NCBI RefSeq assembly: GCF_001949145.1
Contig: NW_019091527.1
Span: 475,087 to 530,185 of the forward strand
Origin: Acanthaster planci
Lineage: Eukaryota > Echinodermata > Asteroidea > Valvatida > Acanthasteridae
Direction: 5' to 3'
Length of the DNA stretch: 55,099 nucleotides
Shown here: piece by piece, positions 1 through 13,000 of the stretch
Numbering within the stretch: position 1 is the first letter of the stretch
How the letters are laid out: every line of letters begins with the position of its first letter
Translations under genes and position numbers: made by a program
Notes under the pieces: generated by a model
What the model saw: only the letters and a program-made list of their open reading frames with translations
Told to the model about the DNA's origin: nothing
Databases searched by the model: none

Positions 1-411
1 GGGGAGATGTTAATTATATATAACGGTTTGCCCGTACCCCAACGCAAAAAAAAAAAAAAAATACATCTTGAAAACATATAATGACATCATGCTTTATTTG
101 TGCACTATCCTATGGCAGGGAGGTAGGACATGACCCATTAAGCCTGCACAGGAAAGAACACATGAAACAAAGTCTGACGTGGTGCTTCAGGACTCTTGGT
201 TTGACTGATTACCCTCTTTGGCTTTGAAATTACAGCATATAAGGCCAAACCTGTTAGTTTGGTGATTCAAATGCCAAAAATCTCTGACAATGCTTATCGC
301 TTAATCTCATCAGTAGCTCACTGTATTAAAGTTGGGATTTCAAGCTATTCATGGTGACAGACGGCTAAGATGGAAAGCTTGCGGTAAAGACCATGCAATA
401 TCTCTTTTTGA

Positions 412-486
412 GTCTGTGTGGTTCTGATAAGAACCGGAGAGGCTCAACGTTTCGGACAGTGTGCTCTGTCCGTTGTCAGGAGACTG
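412..486 (-). repeat. Hammerhead-like (Penelope-type) repeat fragment, copy 1
   Basis: Read on the minus strand, CTGACAA is followed by a perfect 6-bp stem GGACAG/CTGTCC and then GAAACGTTGAG. This is the order of a hammerhead ribozyme core (CUGANGA, stem II, GAAA), with one core base changed. Such cores are known in Penelope-like retroelements. Confidence 0.4.
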
Positions 487-2080
487 AAGAGATGTTGTGT
501 AAAACAGTAAGTACAAAAACACCTGACGTGTGTGTATGTGTGTCAGATGACTTGATGTCCATGTTACGTGTACATTTCAACTAGACAAAATGACAGTGCA
601 TGAATTTTGGGTTTGAAATGATTGTGGCATCTCCCTTTTTGCAACACAATTTCAAGATGTGTGCCGACAAATCCAGAAATAAAAGAAAACAGAAGAAAAA
701 CTATGGCTACGACAGAGCAAAAAGCAAGCACCGGGCTACTGAGGGCAGTAATGCTATGAACTTAAAGAAAAAAATGATGCATGGAGTTTTGTATAAATTC
801 CTTGTAATGAAGTCCAGCACTGTCCAATCATGCAAACACTCTACCAGGGGTGCACTTTGGCAAATGTAGCTAGCAAATGTTTCAGTTACCCAAACGCTGA
901 ACCAATTATGTTGCATTATTATACATATATATGTATATATAGATCGATGTTTTGAAAACTTCAAGTTATTCTTTACAATCATGTGACAGCTCTAAAGTGA
1001 GATTTGACACTTGGGGCCATGCAAACATTTCCAGACGGCAGAAAAAGTAGCATATTACCAAACTTACATATAGATATGCTTTTGCTTTTCAAATATATGC
1101 CAATAGTGTATAACAGTGAAGAGCATACCTTGAAGTTTATTAAAAAATAAAATATAATTTGCTTGCATCTTTTTGTTGTAAAGCCAAAAGTAGTACGTCG
1201 TCACTGTTCGCAGTTACATAAAAAAATGCATCACTAATTTTCTTTCATTAATGCCAAAATACATCCCCGGCAAAGCTTGGACAAAACATTGCACCATAGG
1301 ACTTTCCAAACATTGCCGTTTGCTTTTCATTTGATTCTTAATTACAGTATCTACAGAGAAACAATGCATGACGAGGTAATGTCAAAGAAAAACTGTTCCA
1401 AAATGTAAGATGCAGTGGTGAATGTTGGAAAGTGACATTTATTAAAGTCTTGTTTGGTTACCATCTCTGTTTGCTAAGAGTGATTGTAGTTCACTTCCTT
1501 CTTCCTCTATTCTCGGATGGTGGAGATCCTCCTTGTGTTGAAGACAAGGTCTCCGTCCTTTTTGCGCAAGCATGAGTGAAAAAATTAACAATTAAGATTA
1601 CATCAAAGAAGACCTGCAAACTACACACTTCTTTTCATTCAAATAACCAGAACAACGGTTCAGATATAGGACTTCCTGAAAAAAAAACTACATGAGTTAA
1701 AATTGCATCATGGAAGAGTTCAGATTTTAGTTAAGTTTGCAAGCCTGGAAAACCTTGAAAGTATTAAGTGGATACATGCACACACTTTGAGCTACCTGTG
1801 ATGACAAAAGTTAGTCTGAAATGGATACTTTGTCAATGGTGAAAACAAAAGAAAGAGATGCACTCGGAAGCCATTCCTGAAACAGTACATTCTTATCGTT
1901 AACTTTAAGATTCTATCAGAGAAAACAAGTAACACGTACAGTACCTCCATCTAAATGTATATCCAATACAAATACTGCTTTGAACAGTGTAGCAAAACCA
2001 GCCTCTCAGTGTGATCCATAGAAAAAAGAATGCTCCTTGCAGTGTTCTAGCTAGGACCATCTTAGTGCCGGGTAAATGTT

Positions 2081-2126
2081 TGGATTGCGAAACGTAGCGA
2101 GCGTAGTGGATTGCGAAACGTAGCGA
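2081..2126. repeat. Two copies of a 20-bp unit, period 26
   Basis: TGGATTGCGAAACGTAGCGA occurs at 2081-2100 and again, identical, at 2107-2126. Confidence 0.9.
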
Positions 2127-2794
2127 ATGCAATGAGCAGAGCTCTCGTGGCTCATAGCCGGACTGGATTTGCACCCTCTATTGATACCGCTGTTCGGCTG
2201 GTCTTGAGCCAAGACTATGGACAAGTGCACGCTGCCTCGGGGAGGCTACATTATATCCCATAATTTCACATATGAATTTTGTAACAATGCTAGCTTGAAG
2301 TTCTCAATGCTTTCTGATGCTTGAAATACGATCAAATTGGTACATTTTCAGTAATATTTCAGTTCATTTTTTGAAAATCCGTGCTGGGCGGCACAGCAAA
2401 TTTGAACCTGAGAGTCGGGCGGAAATTTGTAGTACTGGGTGGTACTGCCTGGTGCCGCCCACCGTGGCTAGAACACTGGCTCCTTGGATCACTGACGGAG
2501 GCTACTTTTACAACACCATGAGATAAATCATTACCATAAATTTGTGAACTAGCCTTACGAGAGCACTGTATGTTTAGTCATGTGCTGAACCAAGCCAATC
2601 AATAAACAGCACTGGCGGTGCCTGCATGCGTGCGCACACACACACAGAAAGCTACAAAGTAGTCGACTTTAAGATTTAAGCGTAATCCTGTTCATAAATG
2701 GCATTATCTAAAAATAATTGTTCACTGATTTATCATGTTAAGTCGTAGGTTTATGGTAGTAGTTGCACGGCGCAAGTATGTGTGGGTCTGAAAG

Positions 2795-2862
2795 AAACCG
2801 AAGTGTACTCAACGTTTCAGACAGTACGGTCCATCATCAGGAGACTGCAGGAATTCCAATCG
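2795..2862 (-). repeat. Hammerhead-like (Penelope-type) repeat fragment, copy 2
   Basis: On the minus strand CTGATGA, a 4-bp stem GGAC/GTCT and GAAACGTTGAG follow in order. The sequence aligns with copy 1 over about 65 bases. Stem I pairing is not evident. Confidence 0.4.
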
Positions 2863-3988
2863 TGAAGCGGCTTACATGGTGACTCGTGGCAGTGAGGGTG
2901 TGGAGAGTTTGCTAACTCGGGATAAAACCCAAGGGTCCCGAACTGCAACCTGAACGTATGTGCAGCAATGCCCAGTTTGTACCTCACTGATGAATATGTA
3001 GCTTTACTCTAGCTTCCTCGATCTTCCAGTCTCTTCCGAATTCACCCCAGCCCGCACTTAGACTTTGCAGCAAGGCAGGCCTGACACAATATTTCTATAA
3101 TCATACGAAACCAACCCCCAACATACCACTAGCGCCAGCAAGTAGCAAACATGTGTGCGGCTGGAAAGATAAGCTCACTGGCAAACTAAGCACGTTGTGG
3201 CAATGCAATCTGCTCAGTTATCTTAAGTGTTCTTCTGGAGATCCGAGCACGCTGGATAAGTGAGCTAATATTTACAAAAATGAGCGCAACCGCGACATCG
3301 ATGGTCATCAAAATACCTCTTTGCTTGCTACAGATATAGTATTTTGGTTACTTACAAATATAATTCTTCTGGCCGTGAGCAAAAAGATAGCAAAAACAGT
3401 GAATACCATGTGATTGGTTCTTGGCCAATCTAGATACAGCATCTGTGGGTAAGGTTTTATAACTACCACTAACTAGCAGCTATTCTTAATATTAATGTAT
3501 GTACCAACAAAATTTCGGTCTCTTCACTGTGAGCTTGTTCATATGTTTGTTATTTAGAAACTTCACAAGCCATAAAAAAGATTCAGCCCTAGGTTTCTGA
3601 CACCTTACATTGTACCACGGCGAATGAAGTGGGTTTTGCTCAACTGATGAAACTCAATTTTGGGAAAAATGAAAAGAAGGGTCATCAATGTTTTCAGAAA
3701 ACTCAGGGTGAGAAATATTTGCCGCTAATAAAAGCAATATCACCAAGATCCCAGTAGGCAATTCCACTTTTAAAAGACATTACTATATCATGAGGAGAAA
3801 AAAATGATATGGTCTACGTCTAGCCGGTACCTATAAACGTAACTGTGACAAGTGAAATGGAGACGTATTGTAATGTTTACTATTGTTGGAAAGGCAAGAG
3901 GCCTAAAGTACATAGCAAATATGTCAGTCCCAATGTTAACAAGATTGACCGTATTTTGGTGCCGATACACTTTCAATGTTTAGCTCAC

Positions 3989-4178
3989 CTTGAAGTTCGG
4001 CCTCGTACCCCGTGTCATTGATGGCTTCCTGCAGCTCTTGCGGGCTGACTTCCTCAGGATAAAAATGGACAGCTGCCATTTCCTTTTCAAGGGACACCGA
4101 AACGCTGGCCACCCCGTTTACTTTTGCCAAGTGTTCTTTGATGGACCAGGTGCAATTCTCACAGGTCATTCCATGGAC
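3989..4178 (-). CDS. ATP7: ATP7-like coding exon 3: HMA copper-binding domain
   Basis: The acceptor is ATGTAG|GTCCATGG and the donor CTTCAAG|GTGAGC, giving 190 nt that end in phase 1. The exon encodes GMTCENC followed by the two helices and strands of one complete HMA domain, ending near TGYEAELQ. Confidence 0.9.
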
Positions 4179-7100
4179 CTACATGTACAGAGGTGCAAAC
4201 ATACACGTACATGTACACGTTAAGCTGGCTGCTTAATAGTACGCTCATCAATATAAATTTAGCTGCTACTTGTTTGGCTCAACAATCAACAGCAGAGGAA
4301 GGATTTTCAGAGTGGAGAGCCAGTTGTGAGACCATCTGGCATCAGCCCTTAACAGACTGATCCATTGGGACCCATCCCTTTATAGGACCTGCCTGTGGAA
4401 AAAGTCTGGTGGAGGGAGGACTGATCCCCCCCAGCCAGTGTCAACAATGCTCATATTTCAGTAAAGTGTGACACAACTTGTGGCCTTTTGATTCAAGACG
4501 AGATGAAAGCAGATCAGCTGGGGAAATTCCTTAAATACATTTTTTTTGGTAAATGATGAACAAAACATAATTTGCGGCAAATATATAGCTGATAATTGAT
4601 GAATCCAATATGGTTTGCTCACTGCTCAACGTCCTCATTGATTCTTTAATCTTTCGCCCCATCTTCATCCAAAGTTCCTGCCCTTCCTCCCACATGTCCT
4701 TTCTTGTCATTATCCTCCAACCCCCATCTCCCTCTATTTGGTACTTCCTGAAGGTTTTTGGTCAAAAACTTCATTTTGACATACACCGTGTATCATATTA
4801 GTTAGGTAGTATGCTTGAATTGTGAAGATGTTTTCCCACCGCAGAGTTTTTATGTGCTGTATCAACTAACTTATAAGCCTTGCCCATTCACAGTGCACCA
4901 CAGGTAGTAATGCATTCGTGTATATCTTTATGATGCACTTATGAGCCTCATAATGCCATAAATAATTTATAAATATTAACGTTTAACTACATGTAGCTCT
5001 AATTATATTTTCAATGTGAGGCACCCTTTGATATTAAGTTTCAATAATAACATGACATGCACTGACAATCAGTTAAAGATTTATTTTTCAATTGTAAGAT
5101 CATGGGTCAGAAATGCCACTCGGGCACTTCAGCTGTCAGGTTTGCAGATCTTTAACATGTGGGTCACTCAAAAGACAGCTAGTCTACACAAGTCAACACA
5201 TCTGCAACATACAGTATATCTAACTTTGCAAAGAAAATGATTTTCCTACCGCCGTGATTACGAAGAAATCCACCAGCAACTTGACTGAGGTACACCATTG
5301 TGGCTGTTGGACTTACACATTTCAAGTTTCAAACAAAACTATGTAAAGCTTCATTTCACCTGCAAGTGCTTGTATGTTCCTGACAGAGTGAAGCACAACG
5401 TTCACTGACAGAAGGTTCTATCCACCAGACACTGAACCATTCACAAACTGACCTTTAAATCAAAGCATGGAATTTGGAAGCATGTATAAGACACTATCAG
5501 AACTATACCGGCACTTCTGTATGGAGAGTACATGTACATGGGCATGATGACCAGTCTAACATGCTCACCGGAGCAGAACACTTGTAAAGCACTGGTGGGT
5601 GCAGCAAAATCTCTGACAAAAGTACCAAGGTCACACAGCTGCCTCTTCAATCACATCTAGCAAAGCAAATTTCGACATATACTGTATAAACAAACACTGC
5701 ATGTGCATGTACACTGTGTGTGCATTCTAGGTTTTTTAACTTCCATCCAAACTTCGGGTTTTGGTTCAGAACGAATCCAGCATGCAGTTATGAAGACAAT
5801 TCTAAAGATTTAATCTCCAATGATAGGTTGATTGTTACCTCCTTCGACAAATCCACACAACACAGGAAGTTACCGTACTTGGGTGAGGAACTCACCAGAG
5901 GGGTCAATATCTGACACCTTGCTCAATTGGCTGGCTGCTTAAAGTACACATAATGAAGTAAGCCGTGAAACCGTGCGTTTACCATTGACTGACTACTGAG
6001 GCATCAACAGATCTACAGTTCCTTCTGCCCAAGTTCACCTGGTGATGGTATAAGCCTGGCTTTAATTTTTTTAGCATGGAGATCAGTAAGTATTTCTACA
6101 ATAACCTGACTACTCCAGGTAGTATGAAGTATATAATGGGCCAAAATAAGACATGGTTTCCATATGGTCATCTGTAACACAGACGGGAAGCAAGACATGG
6201 CCCCAGACGTGCATGACGTAATTCCACCCAAAAATTGAAACGAACGGCATCAGAAACTCCGAAACTATTTAGTTGATTAATGGGGCATAGTATTTAAGCA
6301 TATTAAGAAGAAAATGGGCAAAATTTGTGGAACTACGTATCCGTGAGAGGGACATTGTTGTACACGGTCATGCTAGTGTGAGTGTTTATATGACGGTACC
6401 ATGGCTACACATCGCAGATAGTCTAACCTGGCTCAACTTGGGCTGGTTTGCATTTGTCTGCATTGTCGGTGACACTTCCGTTTGACACGTTTCCACATGT
6501 CTGCGTTGCAGTTTGCGTCTTGATTACATTGCTCTCTGCGTTGCAGACGTCGGAATGGAAACCAGGCTTTAGTTACCAGTTATGGTTTCAGTGTTTAGAA
6601 ACAGATGTCTTGGTAGGTGTTGGTGAAATATCTGTAACTTCTGGAAAATGTTGCCAATATGGAAATAAAAAGCTGTTGTCAGATTCTGTAGAACTTTCAA
6701 TTTTTTCTCTTTTCTTAACTTGTTGATACCACCACAGAGGAGTAGCAGGGGTAGGCTGTGTTGTCTACGTAGATGACCCTATTACTGATTTTGTTTCATA
6801 GATGCAACTTTTAATGACTGTGGGAAGTGTCAGTTGAATAGAGCCCAAAGGATTGGGATAAAATCAAGGCATATGTGCAGACTGGATTGAAATGGACAAG
6901 AAATAAAACTCTGTGTGTCAAGCGCTTGGCTTGGCTATATGATAAAACCATATTTGCTTAAAATGTATGTCTGATGAACAGTGCAATATATGCAAAATAG
7001 AATGCATATTTATGAGCATGTGTTTATGTATGAATGTTCCGAACAAAAATCTGCAGGGGCTTTGTGAGTTTCTACACAACTTCGCTAGAATTTTAATTTT

Positions 7101-10093
7101 TTTATACGTCCTGCTTACATGGAAAATATCTCCTCTAATACTGGAACAACCTGGAACGTTCAACATGTGCTTTCCCTGATGGCCTATTCTAAAGTTGACT
7201 TTGCTGGTGACAAAACAGCAGAATCAGAAAGAATCAATTCTAAACTTGGAATTACTCTACTTTTTTGATTTTGGAGCACCCTGAGAGTCAGTCAAACACC
7301 TTAAACTTTTCCCTCTCTGGTAAAATTGAAAAAAACAAATGAAAAGTGGACACACAGAGAAAAGAAAGTGAAAAAATAACAAAACCACCTTGGAAATTAC
7401 TGTCGTTCATCATTAACCCTAACACTCCTCAGTCCTCCAACAGGTGAAGGATTGAGGAGGGTTAGGGTTAATGATTAATAACTTTGCTGCTGGAAAAGTC
7501 CCGTCCACAAAAGGAAACTTGGGAACATATGTAGCTTAAAGTATTATCAACAAACAAACTTGTCCATATTGCTGCCAAAACTGCAACTCCATTACGAATT
7601 TCAGTTAATCATTGTTTGAGCAAGTGACTGTTGTTCAGTAATTGTTTTCATTGAGGGGCAATTCGATCAAGGACCATAGTTAACCATATTTTGACTATCT
7701 CTCATCGAACTCACCTTAGTCCACGATGGTTGGACTAGACAAGTCAACTATTCGCGACCAGCCTAAAGAGGTTGGTCGCGTCATTGGTTGCCACCAACCC
7801 ATTTCTGTTACCACAGTGCAGAGAGGACCAGTTATAAGAAACATGCCAGAGAGAAACACCATGTCACTAGTTAACAACCACATTCACTTTCATATTTGCA
7901 ATTTGCCCTTCCCGAGGCCACCTAATGACCTGACAACAGTTGACTAGGGTTGTTCGCACTTCAACTTCACTGCACATGCACCAGGTACATCACAAACCAA
8001 ACACTGGTTAACTAATGGTCTTGAGCTAACTTGCCCGAGAATGTTGTAACTGAGGTCACATATGTTTTCCCAAAACCTATTTGTATATCCCATTTTGTGC
8101 ATATCTGCAAAAACAAACTATGAGAACAAGCTGTTGGAATCAATGTTTGAAAAATAACATAATTTCATGAACATGTATAGGAGATGCACGAATGTACATG
8201 TATCTTTTCAAGAGGCACCTTGGAATTTATGTAGTTACTGAATTGAATTTACTTGTATGTGGTGTTATATGAGTTATATTGTGTTTAGTACTTTGTCTTT
8301 AATTTAAACAGAAAACAATTAAAGTGGAGGCCAATTTCACATTGGGTAAATCTCTTTGTTTACGTGATGCATATCCACAGCCGTTTGAATATTCAAAATG
8401 TGGATGGAAGCAACAAATTTCTCACTGCCTCACATCAAACCTGTTCTGGTTGTACAAAGAGTACCCTTTGTGGCTAAACTCCCAGCATATTTGTTAATTT
8501 CAGCACAAAGTTTGTTTACAAAGACACTGGCCAATAGTGCTCAACATCTCAAAGGTAAAGCATGTTGACAAGCATACCTGAACATATTGAAAGCCCAGCT
8601 GGCAAATATGAAAGCATATTCGTTTGTGAGACATTACTCCTGTGGAAATGTTTGAATGATGACTGTGTACATTTTAGTTTTGGACGCATCTTTTTGGTTC
8701 TTAAAAAGATTTTCTCCTTTCAAATGACTTCTGCCTTGATTTTGAACACAATTTCAGTTTTAAAAACTTGGCCTTTTTCACTAGCGCACTATACATTTCT
8801 GTTCAACTTCTTCGATAAATTGTCAGTGACTTGCAAGTTTTCAGCATGTATGTGCTTGTCATCAACAATGTTTTTATCCCCAATCCCACAAATACCCCAA
8901 TAAATCAAAACCCACATTTTCAAAAAAGTAATTCCTGCTGACCGTTAACATGATGACATCACCATCATTCAAAATATTTCACGTGGATAAGCTATTCCCT
9001 AATAATGAGGACAATGCCCTATAGTAAGTGTGCACAAACGCAGCTTTAACTATCAAGAACAAAACTGGGTTCTTGGAAAAAGAACAGTCATCGGTGTCGG
9101 CTGAAGTCAAATCGGATAGATATCATCATTTTCAATATACGTGGCGCAGGTATCACAGGCGATGAAAGACGACAAACTGTTATTTGATTCCAAGAACACA
9201 GATCCCTGTTCCCCGTAAACATATCTGTGTGACTGCACTGCAGCGTGCTTCACTGTACAACACAACAGTCCTTTGACCCCACTGCAGAGAATGGGTGGTT
9301 ATGCGGCAGTGGCCACGAATGCAGAGATCCTTGGCACTGTGGTGACAAAGAATGAGTCGGGTGTTTTGTGTGGTCAGAGTTGAATGGCGCCCTCATGATG
9401 TGCTCTGCACCTCTGACTCCAAGGGACAACTGTACCTGGATTTTGATCTCTTCTGGAGGACTTGTTGCATGGGTGAATCCCTGCATGTTGCCTCTCTCGG
9501 TGCTTACAGAATCCTCCATCTCGACTGCTCCTCTCTCTAAGTCTTCTCCAATAGTTACGCTAAATTCTGCATCTACCATGCAAAAAGAACATATTTATTA
9601 TTTAACCTACATTTCACACAGCCGTGATTAACACTGAGAATCATGGTACCCTGATCTGAAATTCTCATTTCTAGAATATTTTGCATGCTCTAAGATGTAT
9701 ACAATGTAACTTTCCAGAAAAAAATAGCTAGAAATAGCTGGAACCAGAGGTAATCTTGTGAAAAACATGATTTCTTGCCTTCTGCTTTTTATTTCAAAGC
9801 TTGTAAACAATGACCGTTAACACTGCATGTATTTACACATGTACATACACGTTTATTTTTACAGCAAACCTTCTAAAAAAACTGTTACTAATGGCTTGAT
9901 AAACTCTGCATCAATTAAGTTGATTCCTCTCTGGAATTTTACAAAACTGAATTCCATATTCTTTCCTAGTCAGTTACAACTTACTCTCGATTTCCCCATT
10001 TTGGTAATTTGGGCACAAGAAAGTGAACAAAAGACGCACAAACAGAGAGCTGCAAAAAAAATGGAACTAACCTTTGTTATCAGCCATCTCCAT
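3989..10093 (-). CDS. ATP7: ATP7A/B-like copper-transporting P-type ATPase, N-terminal part (3 exons, 3'-incomplete)
   Basis: ATP7 proteins pump copper(I) into the secretory lumen or out of the cell; their N-terminal HMA domains take copper from the chaperone ATOX1. Three minus-strand exons join in frame: 10072-10093, 9436-9572 and 3989-4178 (349 nt, 116 codons plus one base). The product has an acidic Ser/Glu-rich leader (residues 1-48), then an HMA domain (about 50-115) whose first beta strand (IKIQ) comes from exon 2 and whose copper loop GMTCENC (Cys59, Cys62) comes from exon 3. The domain most resembles the first HMA of vertebrate ATP7A (VNGV..VSLE, LQEAI.D.G). The start ATG has an in-frame TAA 24 nt upstream. 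The remaining HMA domains and the ATPase core lie left of the window. A short single-HMA protein is not excluded, because no later exon is visible. Confidence 0.8.
7409..7475. repeat. 28-bp-arm inverted repeat (hairpin)
   Basis: Arms 7409-7436 and 7448-7475 are complementary at 26 of 28 positions around an 11-base loop. The arms contain ATTAACCCTAAC and GTTAGGGTTAAT. Confidence 0.85.
7753..7780. repeat. 12-bp-arm hairpin with AAAG loop
   Basis: CGCGACCAGCCT and AGGTTGGTCGCG pair with one mismatch across a 4-base loop. It may be the centre of a larger decayed palindromic element, but no outer arms are clear. Confidence 0.65.
9436..9572 (-). CDS. ATP7: ATP7-like coding exon 2
   Basis: The exon is entered at TGGTAG|AT and leaves at CCAG|GTACAG in phase 0. 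It encodes an acidic linker (GEDLERGAVEMEDSVSTERG) and ends EEIKIQ, the first beta strand of the HMA fold, directly before VHGMTCENC of exon 3. An alternative start at ATG 9579-9577 is in frame, but the splice to exon 1 fits better. Confidence 0.75.
10072..10093 (-). CDS. ATP7: ATP7-like coding exon 1 (start codon)
   Basis: This exon encodes MEMADNK and ends in phase 1 at AAAG|GTTAGT. An in-frame TAA lies 24 nt before the ATG. The one-base overhang G is completed by AT of the next exon to give Asp8, which supports this small exon. Confidence 0.65.
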
Positions 10094-13000
10094 GTTTGGT
10101 TGACTTTCTTTTCTTTATGAACAAAAAATGAACACAATGTATCAATGACAAGTTTGTAACTCAATATTCATGACAAATACTACATGGAATATTTCAATGA
10201 CTCTAGCAGTGTTCAAATACAACCATTCACAAATGTATGAAAAACTTTCCCCGTTCTCTCTTCAAAACAAATTGTGTCTTTAAAGAAAAGCTTTTGTTTT
10301 AAATTCCCACTTTGGGGATTTTTTTTATCAAGATGCATGGGCCCACTGTGTTACTATTCCTTGCATTCAAGGAAAGAAATATCCAAATACATGTACATGA
10401 ACCAAGTTCTGGTGCTTTTCGCCATTCACATCATTTGTGGATTGTTGGCATTCAAGGAAGTAGGTATTAATTAATACAGCAAATAGCTTGATAGTTTACC
10501 CCTCCCATTGTGCTTAGGACCCTTGAATAGGAAAACAATGTGCAAATAATGTTAGAATTGACCGTATATCTCATTCTTTCGCATCTTTTCAAAATCATCT
10601 TAGATAAAAGCCTGTATACAGCATGATAATTTATAAAAAATGAAATACTGTTTGAACTGAAAGAGAACTTTTGACTCAAAACTTGAATTCTAAAGTTAGA
10701 AATAGTATTACTGTGCATAACAACCGATGCAACTGGGTATACTCATACATTGATGAAAAGTAATGAAAGTTTTTGTGATTTTTTAAATCTTAACTTGAAC
10801 CTGTACATGTACATCATCACCCAATATCCTTCATAGCATCATAATCCACAATAAACTCCAGATTTTAGCACGTGAATATCATGAACTCAAGATATATAGA
10901 ACTCTCAGCCTAAAACCAGTTCATACTTAGCAATTAAGATTATATGAATGCAAAACTATGACATAAGATCAAATATTGATGCTGGGAATTTGAAAAAAAA
11001 TCAACACATCTCAACTCGACTGAATTTTACTGTACATGTACATATTTTTGTGATGTCAAATTTGCTTCCCTTTTACATCTGCCTGAAGTAGGAACAGGCC
11101 TTCATTTGGAAGGGTAAAACAAGAGCCATTTTTAAATATCGATGTGAATTTTGCCATGGCATAGTACTGTATTCTTTGTACAGGGCCAGTATCACACTGG
11201 CACCATGTAAATATCAAATTCCACCACCAGTCTGAGCAATATAGGCGATTCACAGTACAGAACGCCACCAAGAGTTTGCCGCAGACAGGCCACTTTTCAC
11301 GTTGCTGCGATTGAGTGCACTTTGGTACGTAAATTGTTAGAGAGTTGATAGATTGAGTCATTCCCCACAAAACCATCAATTTGACTACCTCACACCCATT
11401 CGCAATACGCCATTTCGAATTTTCAACCTATAAACAAACATTTGGAAAAACTGACATTTCTCCCACTCAGCGCAATTAGACTTTGTCGACTATTTATCCC
11501 ATAACGCACAACGAACAGACCTCTCCATGACAACCTCTTAGTGGCACACTGCATTGCGAATTGTTCGCATTCATTGAATTTTGTGATGTTGTGGTTAACA
11601 CCCAATTCGCAATGTGTCACACCAGACTATTTTATGTATTATTTATTTATTTAGTTTAAAAAATGCACTGTTATCCTTTATTGTTTAAATCGAAATTTAA
11701 ATCGAACATTTTCACAGAAGGACAGTTTACCTTCATTTCATGATGTCCTGAAAGGATTCTCTTTAGGGGAAAACGCAACTGCACTAGGTTTGAATTTTAT
11801 CATGAGAATATGAATTCACTATGATAAATATAAGCATGGAACCAAATGAAGAATATTCTGTACTTAAATCAATTGCTAAGACTTCCAATACCAGTCACTT
11901 TACATGCTCAGAGCTGTACTAGTATATGGAAAAACAATCAAGAACCACTTCGCACTATGAAATATTGACAATGCTCACTTTTAAGACCCTGCTACTTCTG
12001 TACTTTAAAATATGTATCACTGTATGTCTTGAACTGTCAAAATGGGTAATCCTGAAGAACATCCTCCCTATATAAATGATTCCTCAATTTGGCAGTTGTG
12101 TAAACATGAAAGGAACAAGTAGTGAAATCGTAACAATTTAACCTTGTAAGTAGTTGAAAGATTGTGGGGCTATATAACCATGATAACATGTATAACTTGA
12201 CAACTATTAAACTAAAAATGCCTACTATTGCCAACAAAATATACCCATTAATCCTGACTTTATTTAACCCTTTCATGCAATCATGGTTTTAAATTTTCCC
12301 CATTAGGCCTAATTTGATATTCAGTATTTAAGAAATAAACTTAAAAAGAACATTTTAGACAAATCCGGGATGATACGTGGCGCGTAGCGTTGGCTGTCAA
12401 TTTCATCGTTTTAGAGAAAATCGCTGATTTCGCAAAATTTCAACACGTTAAAAACAATTTTTCCACTTTTAAACGCTTCTTTATATCTGCTTATAGCGCA
12501 CATTATTTAAAAATGATATCATTGAAAACTTGAGTTTTATGTAAGCATATAAATTGGGTTGTACCTACCTTAAAAACAGTGCAAAATGAGTAAATCTGTT
12601 TCCGATCTTTGAATTTTTACTCGAGCTCGTTTTTCTCAGTGCGCAAGGCAGGTCTTTGGCGCATCGCAACGCGCAGCACGGTTCACACACTAACAAAGGC
12701 ACAAAAGTGTAAATCACGTGTTTCGTCAGCTGACAGACCATGTGATTACATTCCAAAATTATCAGATGACTTTGAGTGGTCACCTGGTTTTCGGATATAT
12801 TTAGATACCAGCGTGCGTCACCCATTGATCAGTGGCGTCATCTTGTTCTCGCAATTTCTACGAAGCCGGAATTGAGTTTGGTTTGTGAATAGACTGGCTC
12901 CCTGTCTTCCATATATTACTTTCACCACAGCTCTGTATATTAACACGGCCTTTTCCAAATCAACCGTTTATCGCTCCGTATTTCATGCATTGTTGTACTA

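Larger units (their letters stand above)
1..3988. other. Region left of the ATP7-like exon; no firm gene
   Basis: This stretch lies downstream of (3' to) the HMA exon of the minus-strand ATP7-like gene and is probably mostly intron. I looked for a second CxxC metal-binding exon on the minus strand and found none. It holds an A15 run near 47-61, two copies of a hammerhead/Penelope-like repeat (about 412-486 and 2795-2862) and a 26-bp-period repeat at 2081-2126. A weak terminal-exon candidate on the minus strand (about 1519-1577), with an AATAAA at 1443-1438, is not convincing. Confidence 0.5.
4179..9435. other. Intron 2 of the ATP7-like gene (5.3 kb), no exon seen
   Basis: No open frame here carries plausible splice sites or a recognisable domain. 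Two clear inverted repeats occur, at 7409-7475 and 7753-7780. The rest is AT-rich unique-looking DNA with scattered ACATGTA runs. Confidence 0.6.

Noticed and set aside
1519-1577. Possible terminal exon on the minus strand (frame ending NTRRISTIRE)
   Set aside because: The acceptor would be AAAAAG, phases with the HMA exon do not give a convincing protein, and I recognise no homology. The AATAAA nearby is not enough.
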